Below are positions 48,362 to 57,543 of a stretch of 64,000 nt of DNA, piece by piece. Numbering within the stretch: the first letter of the stretch is position 1; the number at the start of each line of letters is the position of its first letter. Below the pieces are notes generated by a model. The model ran no database searches. It was not told where the DNA came from and saw only the letters and a list, made by a program, of their open reading frames with translations. The translations under genes were made by a program, and so were the position numbers. The stretch comes from an uncultured Christensenellaceae bacterium (GTDB lineage Bacteria; Bacillota; Clostridia; Christensenellales; Borkfalkiaceae): positions 1 to 64,000 of the forward strand of contig CAJULB010000003.1 of assembly GCA_910587005.1 (NCBI GenBank). Reading direction: 5' to 3'.

Positions 48362-48766
48362 TTACACCAGCGCAAATATCAGCGAAATTATAAGACTGCC
48401 CGCCGCTCCGCCTAAAAATCCGCCCAAAATACCGCCCGCAAAAGCAGGAATAAAAGCTGCGTTTTTAAAACGTTTTTCCTGCGGTTTGGTTTGGGGCGGG
48501 ACAGCGGGCATAACCGTTTCGACGGACGGTTCGGGCTGTGAATAATTTTTCAGCTGCGCTGCGCAGAAAAATTCTCCGTCCTGATACTTCAAGTCGATAT
48601 AACCGTCCTGATTAAGCGTTTTTAAAGCTTTTTTCAGTTCGGAATAGCTTTTATCGGCGTCCTCGGGAAAGTGTTCAAACAGCTCCTCCGCAGATACTAC
48701 CACATACCGTCCTAACGGTACAAGCGTGCTCAATTTTTCCAGCACACAGCAACAAATTCTGTCCAT
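48362..48766 (-). CDS. Winged-helix-like protein with hydrophobic C-terminus
   Basis: A 134-residue protein. The N-terminal half again looks like a winged helix (SYSELKKALKTLNQDGYIDLKYQDGEFF shortened; key parts are LNQDGYIDLKY). A Pro/Gln-rich linker follows. The end is a Gly-rich hydrophobic segment (AGGILGGFLGGAAGSLIISL) that may cross the membrane. Its pattern matches the next gene, of which it is probably a paralogue. Pairs like this may form membrane-tethered regulators, but nothing nearby suggests a target. Confidence 0.62.
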   Translation of the reverse strand: MDRICCCVLEKLSTLVPLGRYVVVSAEELFEHFPEDADKSYSELKKALKTLNQDGYIDLKYQDGEFFCAAQLKNYSQPEPSVETVMPAVPPQTKPQEKRFKNAAFIPAFAGGILGGFLGGAAGSLIISLIFALV

Positions 48767-48829
48767 ATCACTATTAATAATGGCAAAATTTTAGCTGTTT
48801 TATACTATTAAGCCCGCTTTAAAGGCGTT

Positions 48830-49171
48830 TTACTTCTGTATAGAAACGTAAATTATTCCGCCTATAAAAAACGCAACGAAAATTACCAGCAAAATGTACG
48901 CGCATATTTTTACGTATTTCACCGCCTTGAAGTTGTGCGCTTTTTTCTGCGCGTTGCAGAACGCGAGGGAGGCAAGCTCCAATAATACCGAGCAAATCAG
49001 CGAGTAAATCGCAAGCTTTGTAAACGCAAGCCCGAACGCAACCGCCCCCAGCGCGCACGCAACTACGGCAACGTAAAAAAAGACGGGTTTTCCGCTGTTC
49101 TGCGTATCGTTTGCGTTGTTTTCCGCTGTTTCGGGCGCTTGGTTTTCGGTATTGTTTTTATTTTCTTCCAT
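48830..49171 (-). CDS. Small membrane protein, unknown
   Basis: A 113-residue protein. A polar, Asn/Glu-rich N-terminus of about 28 residues precedes three or four membrane helices (FFYVAVVACALGAVAFGLAF, LAIYSLICSVLLELASLAF and YILLVIFVAFFIGGIIYVSI). No family is recognised. It follows the same direction as the winged-helix pair, which starts 64 bases downstream, and may belong to one transcript. Confidence 0.65.
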   Translation of the reverse strand: MEENKNNTENQAPETAENNANDTQNSGKPVFFYVAVVACALGAVAFGLAFTKLAIYSLICSVLLELASLAFCNAQKKAHNFKAVKYVKICAYILLVIFVAFFIGGIIYVSIQK

Positions 49172-49185
49172 ATAAGTATCCTTTT

Positions 49186-49345
49186 TTAAGTCATTTCGAG
49201 CGTAGCCGTAAGGAGCGAAGCGACGGAATAGCGTATTGTTACGCGCAGCGTCAATCGCGTCGAAATCCCCCCGTGCAAGCGCATAGGACTTTGGGATTTC
49301 TCCGCTCGCTTACCCTCGGTCGAAATGACGCGTACAATAATACAC
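49186..49345. repeat. Dispersed repeat, GTCATTTCGAGCG type
   Basis: GTCATTTCGAGCGTAGCCGT, GAAGCGACGGAATAGCG, GAAATCCCCCCG and the inverted GGGATTTCTCCGCTCGCTTA followed by CGGTCGAAATGACG form a palindromic block of about 150 bases between two genes. Confidence 0.8.
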
Positions 49346-49369
49346 GCTTGGGTAGAAACGACGCGGTGC

Positions 49370-51037
49370 TTAACTGTTTTCGGCAAGCTCGCCGTGCGCG
49401 TCCGGTTGTGCGAGCAGGGTTTTGTAATCGGTGTAAATAACAAACCCCGCGTTTGATTTGGGCGGTTTTTTAACAAACTTCCTCTTGCAGTAATCCACGG
49501 GAATTTTACTTCCGCCCCGCCCGTCGGAATAGTAGGCGCAAATCTCCGCGGCGGTCAGCAAAACGCTGTCGGGCGCGTCCTTTCCGTTGCACAAAATAAC
49601 AACGTGGGAGGAGTGGTATCCTTGCGTATGCAGCCATATATCCTGCGGTGAAACGCTTTTTAACAGCCTGTCGTTCTGCAAATTGTTGCGCCCAGCCAAA
49701 ATTTTATGCCCGCAGTATAAAAACTCGCGGAACGGGGTTTGTTTGACAACCTTTTTCCTGCCGTTTTGCGTATCCCTGATGAGTCCCAAAGTTTTCAGCT
49801 CTTCCTCGGTTTCTTCAAGGTCGCAAACGCTTTCGGCGGCGCATATGTGGGAGTTAATGCTGTTTAAGTAGCTTGCGTGCGCCTCTGCTTCGAGCTTTTG
49901 CGCGGTTACGGCGGTAAGCGTGCTCTTCAACTTTGCGTACCTTTTATAATACCGCTGAGCGTTGTCCGCGGGCGATAGCGTTTTATCAAGCGCAATCTTT
50001 ATTTTACCGCAGTTTTCGTCGTAATAATTAACCGCTTCAAACTCGCTCATTCCGCGTTGAACGGCATATATGTTGGCGGTAATCAGCTCGCCTTTCAGTT
50101 TAACCGTTTCCATATCGCGGCAGTCGAAAAGCTTCTGATTGATAACAGCAAGCCGTTTTTCGGCTTTTTTAACCGAGGAGGAAAGCGCGGATAAAAGCCG
50201 TCTTTTCATATCCTCGAACGCGCGTTTTTCGCATACGTAAGCGTAATAAGCGGTCTGCGCTTGCAAAACGCTTGCGTAATTTTTTTTGTTTCCGCCCGCA
50301 TATCTTACGGCAAAATCAAACGGCTCACCGTCCGAATATATTACGCAAGGCGACGTTTGCCCCCCGCATATATAGCGGTTTACGTCCTTTGCGGCAGGTT
50401 TTCCGCCGTAAGCTTCAACAATGTCGGCGGCGGTGGAGTACGCAATCCCTCGCACGTTGTCGGCAATAAATTTTGCGTAATCGCCCGCAAAGCCTTCAAA
50501 AAGCTTTTCCAACCCGTCCAAATCTTCGGGACTGCATTTGTCCTGCGGTTCGGGCAGAATATATTTCGCGCCCGTGAACAGAACGCGCTTTGTGCTTTCG
50601 CCTATCGCGGTAGTTTTCAGCGCGCCCGTAATAATTCCGTTTTGCGTCAGAACCGCGTTGGAGTATTTGCCCATAAGCTCGGCGTAAAGGCGCATATGCG
50701 TGCGCTCGAAGTCGGTTATGCAGTCAAAGTCGAAAAAAACTATTCTTTCGCCCGCAATCTGTTCAACCGCGGTAATCTGCGCGTTTTGCAAATGCTTGCG
50801 CAAAAGCATGCAAAAGTTGGGCGCGGCTTTGGGCGCGGACTTGTCCGCATCGGCTAAATTTATTCTGCACCCCTTTGCGGCAAGGCAAATTTCAAGTTTA
50901 AGAGTGCCGCGCGGGGTGTATATAATAAATATAAGCAAGTCTTTTTCAGGCTGGGTTATCTTTGAAATTTTTCCGCCGGTCAGCTTGTCTTTCAGTTCGT
51001 CTGCAACATATTTAATTGTAAAAGCGTCCTGCGGCAT
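49370..51037 (-). CDS. rqcH: RqcH, ribosome quality control protein (NFACT family)
   Basis: A 555-residue protein. NFACT-N occupies the first 200 residues, with a coiled coil in the middle (AFEDMKRRLLSALSSSVKKA). The C-terminal NFACT-R domain carries DIWLHTQGYHSSHVVI and GGSKIPVDYCKRKFVKKP. RqcH binds stalled large ribosomal subunits with peptidyl-tRNA and adds a C-terminal alanine tail that marks the product for ClpXP. Older annotation calls it fibronectin-binding protein. Both clpX and clpP lie within 5 kb, and ssrA, the parallel rescue route, is in the same window. Confidence 0.93.
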   Translation of the reverse strand: MPQDAFTIKYVADELKDKLTGGKISKITQPEKDLLIFIIYTPRGTLKLEICLAAKGCRINLADADKSAPKAAPNFCMLLRKHLQNAQITAVEQIAGERIVFFDFDCITDFERTHMRLYAELMGKYSNAVLTQNGIITGALKTTAIGESTKRVLFTGAKYILPEPQDKCSPEDLDGLEKLFEGFAGDYAKFIADNVRGIAYSTAADIVEAYGGKPAAKDVNRYICGGQTSPCVIYSDGEPFDFAVRYAGGNKKNYASVLQAQTAYYAYVCEKRAFEDMKRRLLSALSSSVKKAEKRLAVINQKLFDCRDMETVKLKGELITANIYAVQRGMSEFEAVNYYDENCGKIKIALDKTLSPADNAQRYYKRYAKLKSTLTAVTAQKLEAEAHASYLNSINSHICAAESVCDLEETEEELKTLGLIRDTQNGRKKVVKQTPFREFLYCGHKILAGRNNLQNDRLLKSVSPQDIWLHTQGYHSSHVVILCNGKDAPDSVLLTAAEICAYYSDGRGGSKIPVDYCKRKFVKKPPKSNAGFVIYTDYKTLLAQPDAHGELAENS

Positions 51038-51098
51038 AAACCTTTTCCTTTTTTACAAAAATCAAATTTTAATCCGCGTTATTTCAAGCGTAGTTCAA

Positions 51099-51330
51099 AC
51101 GTGTCATTCTGAGCGTAAGGAGCGGAGCGACGGAATAGCGATTGTCTATTCTGTCATTCTGAGCGTAAGCGAAGAATCCGATAGTCCTAAGCGCAAAGAA
51201 CCGCCTTAACATACGTTGTAAACTACAATCAGATGCTTCCGCAAGCGTCAGCATGACAAGTTTCAGATTATCGTCAAGTGTCAGCATGGCAAGTTTCAGA
51301 TTACTGCAAGCGTCAGCATGACAAGTTTCG
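51099..51330. repeat. Dispersed repeat cluster upstream of tig
   Basis: The 420-base gap between rqcH and tig is largely repeats: CGTGTCATTCTGAGCGTAAG, TGTCATTCTGAGCGTAAGCG with AAGAATCCGATAGTC, and three tandem variants of the type CAAGCGTCAGCATGACAAG (51240-51325). Besides the tig promoter the gap holds nothing else visible. Confidence 0.8.
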
Positions 51331-51388
51331 GATTTTTTAAACCGATATTAATTGTATATTAAAAAATTCAAAAAGTAAATTAAATAAG

Positions 51389-51417
51389 TTGTTAAAAATT
51401 TTTACTTGTGTTACAAT
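51389..51417 (+). promoter_or_regulatory. Sigma-A promoter of tig
   Basis: TTGTTA (51389-51394), 17 bp and TACAAT (51412-51417), 43 bases before the trigger factor start. Confidence 0.75.
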
Positions 51418-51459
51418 ATTGAACGCATAAAATACGAAATCAATTTTCAGGAGACAAAA

Positions 51460-52818
51460 ATGAACTATACACAGGCAGTCGGCGAAAAAAGCACGGTCAA
51501 ACTCACCATTACTTTCACCGAAGAAGAATGGCAGAACGCAATAATGCAGGCATATACCAAAACGCGCGGCAAGTACAGCGTGCCGGGGTTCCGCAAAGGT
51601 AAGGCGCCCAAACCCGTAATTGAAAATTATTACGGCAAAAGCGCTTTCTACGACGAAGCCTTCAACGTTTTGTACCGCGAGCATTATTTTGCAATTCTCG
51701 AAAAGGAAAAGGATAATTTTACTGCGGTCGGCGAGCCCGAGCTTTCGGTTGAAAGTCTTGAAGAAGGCAAGGGGCTTGTGCTCGGCGCGTCTGTACCCGT
51801 TAAACCCGACGTGGAAATCGAAGCGTACACAGGTTTAAAAATCAAAAAGTATGATTATAATGTAACCGACGCCGACGTGGACGCAGAAGTTAAAAAGCTT
51901 TTGGAACGCAACGCAACCGACGTTGAAGTAACCGGCAGACCTTGCAAAAACGGCGATAAGGTTAATATCGACTTCTCGGGCAGCGTAGACGGTGAAAAAT
52001 TCGCGGGCGGCACGGCTGAGGAATACGACCTTGTTTTGGGCAGCGGAAGCTTTATCCCCGGCTTTGAAGAGCAGGTTGTAGGTATGGAAATCGGCGGCGA
52101 GCGCGATATAACGGTTAAGTTCCCCGAAAATTATCAGGCGGATAATCTTCGCGGCAAGGAAGCGGTTTTTGCAATCAAGCTTCATAAAATAACCGAAAAA
52201 CAGCTTCCCGAACTCACGGACGAATACGTTAAAAAGCACGCGGGCGCGGAAAGCGTTGAAGCATACAAAAACACCGTGCGCGAAAGACTTCTGAAAAGCG
52301 CGGAAAACCGTTCCCGCGACGAAACTGAAAACAGCATTGTAGAGGAAATCTGCAAGCACGCGAAGGCGGAAATTCCCGACGCTATGATTGAAAGCGAAAT
52401 AGACAGAATGGTTCAGGATTTTTCCTACCGTTTGATGTATCAGGGGTTAAAGCTCGAAGATTACGTCAAATATATGGGACAGACGATGGAAGAATTCCGC
52501 GCGCAGTATAAACCTCAGGCTCAGCCCAGAGTTTTATCACAGCTTGTAATCGACAAAATCGTCCGCACGGAGGGCTTTACGGCTGAGGAAGCGGAAGTCG
52601 AGGCAAAAATCGCAGAGCAGGCTAAATCGGTTGAAAAGACAGCGGAAGAATATAAAAAGTCTATGGACCCCCGCCAGTACGATTATATCAGAAACGATAT
52701 AGTAATCACCAAGCTTTTCGACTTCCTTGCGGCGAATAACGAGCTTTACGTCGAAGGCGGCGAAGAAACGCAGCCCGCAGCAAAAACGGCAAAGAAAACT
52801 ACCAAAAAGAAAGCGTAA
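51460..52818 (+). CDS. tig: Trigger factor chaperone
   Basis: A 452-residue ribosome-bound chaperone with peptidyl-prolyl isomerase activity. ATG 51460 follows CAGGAGAC. The ribosome-binding signature is VPGFRKGKAPKPVIENYYG. NIDFSGSVDGEKFAGGTAEE and GSGSFIPGFEEQVVGMEIG form the FKBP-type domain, and the C-terminal arms are helical (EEICKHAKAEIPDAMIESEI). A lysine-rich tail (KTAKKTTKKKA) ends it. It leads the clp/lon block, the usual gene order in Bacillota (tig-clpP-clpX-lon-engB). Confidence 0.97.
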   Translation: MNYTQAVGEKSTVKLTITFTEEEWQNAIMQAYTKTRGKYSVPGFRKGKAPKPVIENYYGKSAFYDEAFNVLYREHYFAILEKEKDNFTAVGEPELSVESLEEGKGLVLGASVPVKPDVEIEAYTGLKIKKYDYNVTDADVDAEVKKLLERNATDVEVTGRPCKNGDKVNIDFSGSVDGEKFAGGTAEEYDLVLGSGSFIPGFEEQVVGMEIGGERDITVKFPENYQADNLRGKEAVFAIKLHKITEKQLPELTDEYVKKHAGAESVEAYKNTVRERLLKSAENRSRDETENSIVEEICKHAKAEIPDAMIESEIDRMVQDFSYRLMYQGLKLEDYVKYMGQTMEEFRAQYKPQAQPRVLSQLVIDKIVRTEGFTAEEAEVEAKIAEQAKSVEKTAEEYKKSMDPRQYDYIRNDIVITKLFDFLAANNELYVEGGEETQPAAKTAKKTTKKKA

Positions 52819-52839
52819 AAATTATTTAAACGGTCAACG

Positions 52840-52871
52840 GCGGCGGCAAAAACCGCGGTTTTTGCCGCCGC
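52840..52871 (+). terminator. Perfect palindrome between tig and clpP
   Basis: A 32-base perfect inverted repeat (half-site GCGGCGGCAAAAACCG) followed by CAAAAATTTTATTTT lies 26 bases before the clpP start. As RNA it would fold into a strong hairpin that could terminate or attenuate transcription from tig into clpP. Confidence 0.75.
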
Positions 52872-52896
52872 AAAAATTTTATTTTCGGAGCGATTT

Positions 52897-53493
52897 ATGG
52901 ACATCGAAAAAAATTATCTTGTTCCCTATATAGTCGAACAGACTTCCCGCGGGGAACGTTCCTACGATATTTACAGCCGCCTTTTAGAGGACAGAATTAT
53001 CTTTTTAAGCGGCGAAATCGACGACGCAGTTGCAAACACGGTAGTGGCACAGCTTATATATCTCGAAGCGAAAGACCCCTCTAAGGACATTTCGCTGTAT
53101 ATAAACAGCCCCGGCGGTTCGGTTTCCGCAGGACTTGCAATTTACGACACGATGAACTACGTCAAGTGCGACGTTTCCACAATCTGCATAGGTATGGCGG
53201 CTTCTATGGGCGCGTTCCTGCTTTCCAGCGGACAAAAAGGCAAGCGCTACGCCCTTCCCAACAGCGAAATTATGATTCACCAGCCTTTGGGCGGAGCGCA
53301 GGGACAGGCAAGCGATATTAAAATCGCCGCCGAGCATATTCTTAAAACAAAGCACAAGTTAAACAGTATTTTAGCGCAGAATTCGGGCAAACCGCTTGAA
53401 CAGGTAGAGCGCGACACCGACCGCGACAACTATCTTTCCGCGCAGGAAGCAATGGATTACGGTTTAATCGACAAGGTATTCTACAAGAGATAA
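52897..53493 (+). CDS. clpP: ATP-dependent Clp protease proteolytic subunit
   Basis: A 198-residue serine peptidase forming the tetradecameric chamber of Clp proteases. The catalytic Ser is in [14 protein letters not shown], the His in [11 protein letters not shown], and the Asp in [25 protein letters not shown] is the oxyanion region. The length is typical. GGAG lies upstream of ATG. It works with the ClpX encoded next and would degrade tmRNA-tagged and alanine-tailed products. Confidence 0.97.
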   Translation: MDIEKNYLVPYIVEQTSRGERSYDIYSRLLEDRIIFLSGEIDDAVANTVVAQLIYLEAKDPSKDISLYINSPGGSVSAGLAIYDTMNYVKCDVSTICIGMAASMGAFLLSSGQKGKRYALPNSEIMIHQPLGGAQGQASDIKIAAEHILKTKHKLNSILAQNSGKPLEQVERDTDRDNYLSAQEAMDYGLIDKVFYKR

Positions 53494-53574
53494 ATTTTGC
53501 CGTTTATTTGGTGTATTTGTATTAAAAAACTGTTATAAAACAAATAACGGCGTCGCGCTTGCGGGATGTTAAAT

Positions 53575-53630
53575 ATGTCATGCTGAGCGAAGTCGAAGCA
53601 TCTGTATGCGGTTTGCAACGCTTGTTAAGG
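53575..53630. repeat. Dispersed repeat between clpP and clpX
   Basis: TGTCATGCTGAGCGAAGTCG followed by AAGCATCTGTATGC is a single copy of the family, within a 184-base gap. Confidence 0.7.
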
Positions 53631-53677
53631 CGGCAAAATTTAAACATATAAATTATTAGCCAATGGGAGTTTAGTTT

Positions 53678-54898
53678 TTGAAAGACCAGAAATTTTGTTC
53701 ATTCTGCGGAAAACCCGAGGAATACGTAAAAAAACTTATAACGGGAAAAAACGGCGCGTGCATATGCGACGAATGTATAGTAATCTGCGGTGATATGGTT
53801 AAGGAGGCGGACGCGGAAGCCGTAGAGCAGGTTCCCCTTAAAACGCCCGCCGAAATCAAAAGCGAACTCGACAAATATATTGTCGGTCAGCACGAGGCGA
53901 AAAAAGTGCTTTCGGTTGCCGTTTACAACCACTATAAGCGCATAAACAACCTCAAACAAACCTCTATCGATAACGACGTCGAAATAGAAAAAAGCAACAT
54001 TCTTTTGCTCGGACCCACGGGCTGCGGCAAAACGCTGCTTGCGAGAACGCTTGCCAAAATTCTGAACGTTCCCTTTGCCGCGGCGGACGCAACCACCCTT
54101 ACCGAGGCGGGCTACGTCGGCGAGGACGTCGAAAATATCCTTTTAAAATTAATTCAGAACGCAGATTACGATATTAATAAAGCACAGCGCGGTATAATTT
54201 ATATAGACGAAATCGACAAAATTGCAAGAAAGAGCGAAAACGTTTCTATAACCCGCGACGTTTCTGGCGAGGGTGTACAGCAGGCGCTTTTGAAAATTAT
54301 AGAAAGCACGGTTGCAAACGTTCCCCCGCAGGGCGGAAGAAAGCACCCCCAGCAGGAGTGTCTGAGGATAGACACCACAAACATTTTGTTTATTTGCGGA
54401 GGCGCGTTCGTAGGGCTTGATAAAATCATACAAAAACGCAAGGACAGCACCTCGCTCGGCTTCGGCGGAACGGTAAAACCCGCGGAAGAAAACACGGATA
54501 TGCTTGAAGACGTAAAACCTCAGGATTTGACCAAATTCGGACTTATACCCGAGTTTGTCGGCAGAGTTCCCATTGTTGTAAGTCTGCACCAGCTGAACGA
54601 GGACGCGCTTGTCAACATTCTTACGCAACCCAAAAACGCGATAATCAAGCAGTATCAGAAGCTTATCGCTATGGACGGCGTAAAGCTTACGGTTGAGGAC
54701 GGTGCCGTGCGCGAAATCGCAAACACCGCAATCCGCTTAAAGACGGGTGCAAGAGGACTTAGAACTATTATCGAAAGCTTTATGACATCGGTAATGTACA
54801 AGCTCCCCTCCGAAAAGAATATAGAGGAGGTTATCGTCACCCGCGAGTGCGTAACCGACAAGGCGGAGCCAAAAATAATTTATAAGCGCACCGCTTAA
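53678..54898 (+). CDS. clpX: ATP-dependent protease ATPase subunit ClpX
   Basis: A 406-residue AAA+ unfoldase with TTG start behind GGGAG. The N-terminal zinc domain keeps four Cys ([10 protein letters not shown] and [10 protein letters not shown]). Walker A is GPTGCGKT and Walker [12 protein letters not shown]. The pore loop GYVGED and the IGF-type ClpP-binding loop SLGFGG are present. It recognises degrons such as the tmRNA tag, whose final three residues are CAA in this organism, and ClpP follows the unfolded chain. Confidence 0.96.
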   Translation: MKDQKFCSFCGKPEEYVKKLITGKNGACICDECIVICGDMVKEADAEAVEQVPLKTPAEIKSELDKYIVGQHEAKKVLSVAVYNHYKRINNLKQTSIDNDVEIEKSNILLLGPTGCGKTLLARTLAKILNVPFAAADATTLTEAGYVGEDVENILLKLIQNADYDINKAQRGIIYIDEIDKIARKSENVSITRDVSGEGVQQALLKIIESTVANVPPQGGRKHPQQECLRIDTTNILFICGGAFVGLDKIIQKRKDSTSLGFGGTVKPAEENTDMLEDVKPQDLTKFGLIPEFVGRVPIVVSLHQLNEDALVNILTQPKNAIIKQYQKLIAMDGVKLTVEDGAVREIANTAIRLKTGARGLRTIIESFMTSVMYKLPSEKNIEEVIVTRECVTDKAEPKIIYKRTA

Positions 54899-55029
54899 TT
54901 TTAACCTTATTTAAACGTCGCGTTTGCTGTGTCGCTTTACACCGGCTATTAACGCGTCATTCTGAGCGACAGCGGAGAATCTGTTTGAAACAAGCGGACA
55001 AAATTCAAAACCAAATTATAAAATTCAGC

Positions 55030-55056
55030 TTTTCCCCCTCGGTCCGAGGGGGAAAA
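55030..55056. repeat. Hairpin directly upstream of lon
   Basis: TTTTCCCCCTCGG and its exact complement CCGAGGGGGAAAA are separated by one T. The palindrome ends 20 bases before the lon start, next to its ribosome binding site. It could be an operator or a structured leader element. A dispersed repeat copy (TCATTCTGAGCGACAGCG) lies at 54957. Confidence 0.6.
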
Positions 55057-55076
55057 AGTATAAAAGGACTATTGTT

Positions 55077-57389
55077 ATGGCAAGACAAACTTCCGAAAAA
55101 CTTCCCCTTGTGGCATTGAGGGGCAGGGTAATTTTTCCCTCGACAACAGTCAGCTTCGACGTTGGCAGATTAATGTCGCTTACGGCGGTAAAAATGGCGG
55201 CGGATACCGATTCGCGCCTGTTCGTAGTTGCGCAAAAAGACGCCGAAAAAGCCGAAATCACCCCCGACGACGTCTACGATATAGGCACCGTCGTCCGCAT
55301 AAAGCAAATAACCCGTCTGCCCGGCAACAACGTCAGAATCAACGCCGAGGGGCTTTACCGCGCCTCCGTGCGCACGGTCGAATACGTTGATAACACCCTT
55401 GTGGCGGACGTAAACGAGCTTAAATCAATCTACGGCGACGAGGCTTTGGAAGAAGCGTACTTCCGCACCACCCGCGATTTAACGCGCGAGCTGTTTACGG
55501 ACGGTTCCCGTTTATCCAAAGAAACCGTGCAGTCCATCGAAGCGTGTGCCTCGCCGGACGAGTTTATAAATATCACCGCGCACAACCTCAACGTAAAAAC
55601 GGACGTAAAACAGCAGATTTTAAGCTGTAACCGCGTGGTCGAACGGCTTCGCCTTATGGATAAAGTGCTGAACGACGAGCTGGAAATTTCCCGCTTAGAG
55701 CGTAAAATCAACGCAATGGTGCGTTCCAGCATAGACAAAAACCAAAAGGAATATTACCTGCGCGAGCAGTTAAAAGCCATCCATACCGAGCTCGGCGACG
55801 ACGAGGAGGAGCGCGACGAGCTTGAAAAGCGCATAAAAGCAAAGCAAATGCCCGCGGAAGTGGAAGAAAAAGCCTTGAAAGAGCTGACGAGAATGTCGCG
55901 CATGCAGACCTCCTCGCCCGACTATAACGTTTTGAGAATGTATATAGACTGGCTTTTGGATATTCCCTGGCAGGAAAAAACAACCGACACCGAAAAGCTG
56001 TCGGACGCGGTAAAAATTTTAAACGAGGACCACTACGGTCTTGAAAAAATAAAGGAACGCATAACCGAATACCTCGCGGTTTTAAAGCTTACTGACGGAC
56101 TTAACGCGCCCATACTGTGCCTTGTAGGTCCTCCGGGGGTGGGTAAAACCTCTATTGCAAGCTCGGTTGCGCGCGCTTTGGGCAGGAAGTTCGTAAGAAT
56201 GAGTCTCGGCGGAGTAAAGGACGAAAGCGAAATCCGCGGACACCGCAAAACCTATATCGGCGCGCTCCCCGGCAGAATTATCGCGGGGCTGAAAAATGCG
56301 GGCTCGTCAAATCCCGTATTTTTGCTTGACGAGGTGGACAAGCTGTCCTCTGATATGCGCGGCGACCCGGCAAGCGCGCTTTTGGAGGTTTTAGACCCCG
56401 CGCAGAACGCGACCTTCCGCGACAGATATTTGGAAGTTCCCTACGATTTAAGCAAGGTTTTGTTTATCACCACCGCCAACAGCGTGGATACTATTCCCCG
56501 CCCGCTACTGGACAGAATGGAGCTTATCGAGCTGGGCGGTTACACTCAGGAAGAAAAGCGCGAAATCGCAAAACGCTACCTTGTGCCTAAAAAACGCGCG
56601 GCGAACGGTCTTGAAGAAGGTCAGCTTTCCTTCGATAACGGCGCTATCGACGAAATTATCACGGGCTACACAATGGAAGCGGGGGTAAGAAATTTAGAGC
56701 GCGAAATAGACGCGGTTTGCCGTAAAGCGGCGGTAAAGGTCGCCGAAGGCAAGACGGACAAGATAAAAATAACCGCAAAAACGGTAAAAAATATGCTCGG
56801 CGCAAGACGTTACGAGCCTAATACGGCAATTTCGGGCAGTGACGAGGTCGGCGCGGCTACGGGGCTTGCGTGGACTGCGGTAGGCGGAACAACGCTTACT
56901 ATCGAGGTTTCCGCAATGCACGGCAAGGGCGACATTCTGCTTACGGGCAAGCTGGGCGACGTTATGAAGGAAAGCGCCCGCGCCGCAATCAGCTATATCC
57001 GCGCAAACTGTGCAAATTACGGTATAGCAGGCTCGGTTTTCGAAACAACCGATATCCATATCCACGTGCCAGAGGGCGCAACCCCCAAGGACGGTCCCAG
57101 CGCGGGCATAACAATGGCGACGGCTATACTTTCGGCGTTCACACAAAAACCCGTAAGAAAGTCGGTTGCAATGACGGGCGAAATAACCCTGCGCGGCAAG
57201 GTTCTGCCGATAGGCGGGTTAAAGGAGAAGGCGCTCGCCGCATACCGCACGGGCATAACCCAAGTGATTATTCCCGCCGACAACAAAAAGGATTTGGAAG
57301 AAATTCCCGAAAATATCCGCGGGCAGATTAATTTTATACCCGTAACGGACGTTAATACGGTATTTGAAACGGCAATCGTAGGAATTTAA
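55077..57389 (+). CDS. lon: ATP-dependent protease Lon (LonA)
   Basis: A 770-residue single-chain AAA+ protease. The N-terminal substrate-binding domain (LPLVALRGRVIFPSTTVSFD) and a coiled coil precede the ATPase with Walker A GPPGVGKT and Walker B FLLDEVDKL. The protease domain has the Ser in PKDGPSAGITMATA and the Lys in GGLKEKALAAYRTG. The length is typical for LonA. It degrades misfolded and regulatory proteins. ATG lies after AAAAGGA. Confidence 0.97.
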   Translation: MARQTSEKLPLVALRGRVIFPSTTVSFDVGRLMSLTAVKMAADTDSRLFVVAQKDAEKAEITPDDVYDIGTVVRIKQITRLPGNNVRINAEGLYRASVRTVEYVDNTLVADVNELKSIYGDEALEEAYFRTTRDLTRELFTDGSRLSKETVQSIEACASPDEFINITAHNLNVKTDVKQQILSCNRVVERLRLMDKVLNDELEISRLERKINAMVRSSIDKNQKEYYLREQLKAIHTELGDDEEERDELEKRIKAKQMPAEVEEKALKELTRMSRMQTSSPDYNVLRMYIDWLLDIPWQEKTTDTEKLSDAVKILNEDHYGLEKIKERITEYLAVLKLTDGLNAPILCLVGPPGVGKTSIASSVARALGRKFVRMSLGGVKDESEIRGHRKTYIGALPGRIIAGLKNAGSSNPVFLLDEVDKLSSDMRGDPASALLEVLDPAQNATFRDRYLEVPYDLSKVLFITTANSVDTIPRPLLDRMELIELGGYTQEEKREIAKRYLVPKKRAANGLEEGQLSFDNGAIDEIITGYTMEAGVRNLEREIDAVCRKAAVKVAEGKTDKIKITAKTVKNMLGARRYEPNTAISGSDEVGAATGLAWTAVGGTTLTIEVSAMHGKGDILLTGKLGDVMKESARAAISYIRANCANYGIAGSVFETTDIHIHVPEGATPKDGPSAGITMATAILSAFTQKPVRKSVAMTGEITLRGKVLPIGGLKEKALAAYRTGITQVIIPADNKKDLEEIPENIRGQINFIPVTDVNTVFETAIVGI

Positions 57390-57543
57390 ACCTTATATAA
57401 ACTTCGCATAGCGGTGTCGCGCTACGTTTTTCTTGCTCGTGTACGTCATTGTACACGTCGCTGCAAAAAGCCTCGCGCTCCTTGCTCTGCTCGTTTCTCT
57501 AAGGTTTAATAAAGCGCATTTAAAGGCAAAAAGGTACTGAAAA

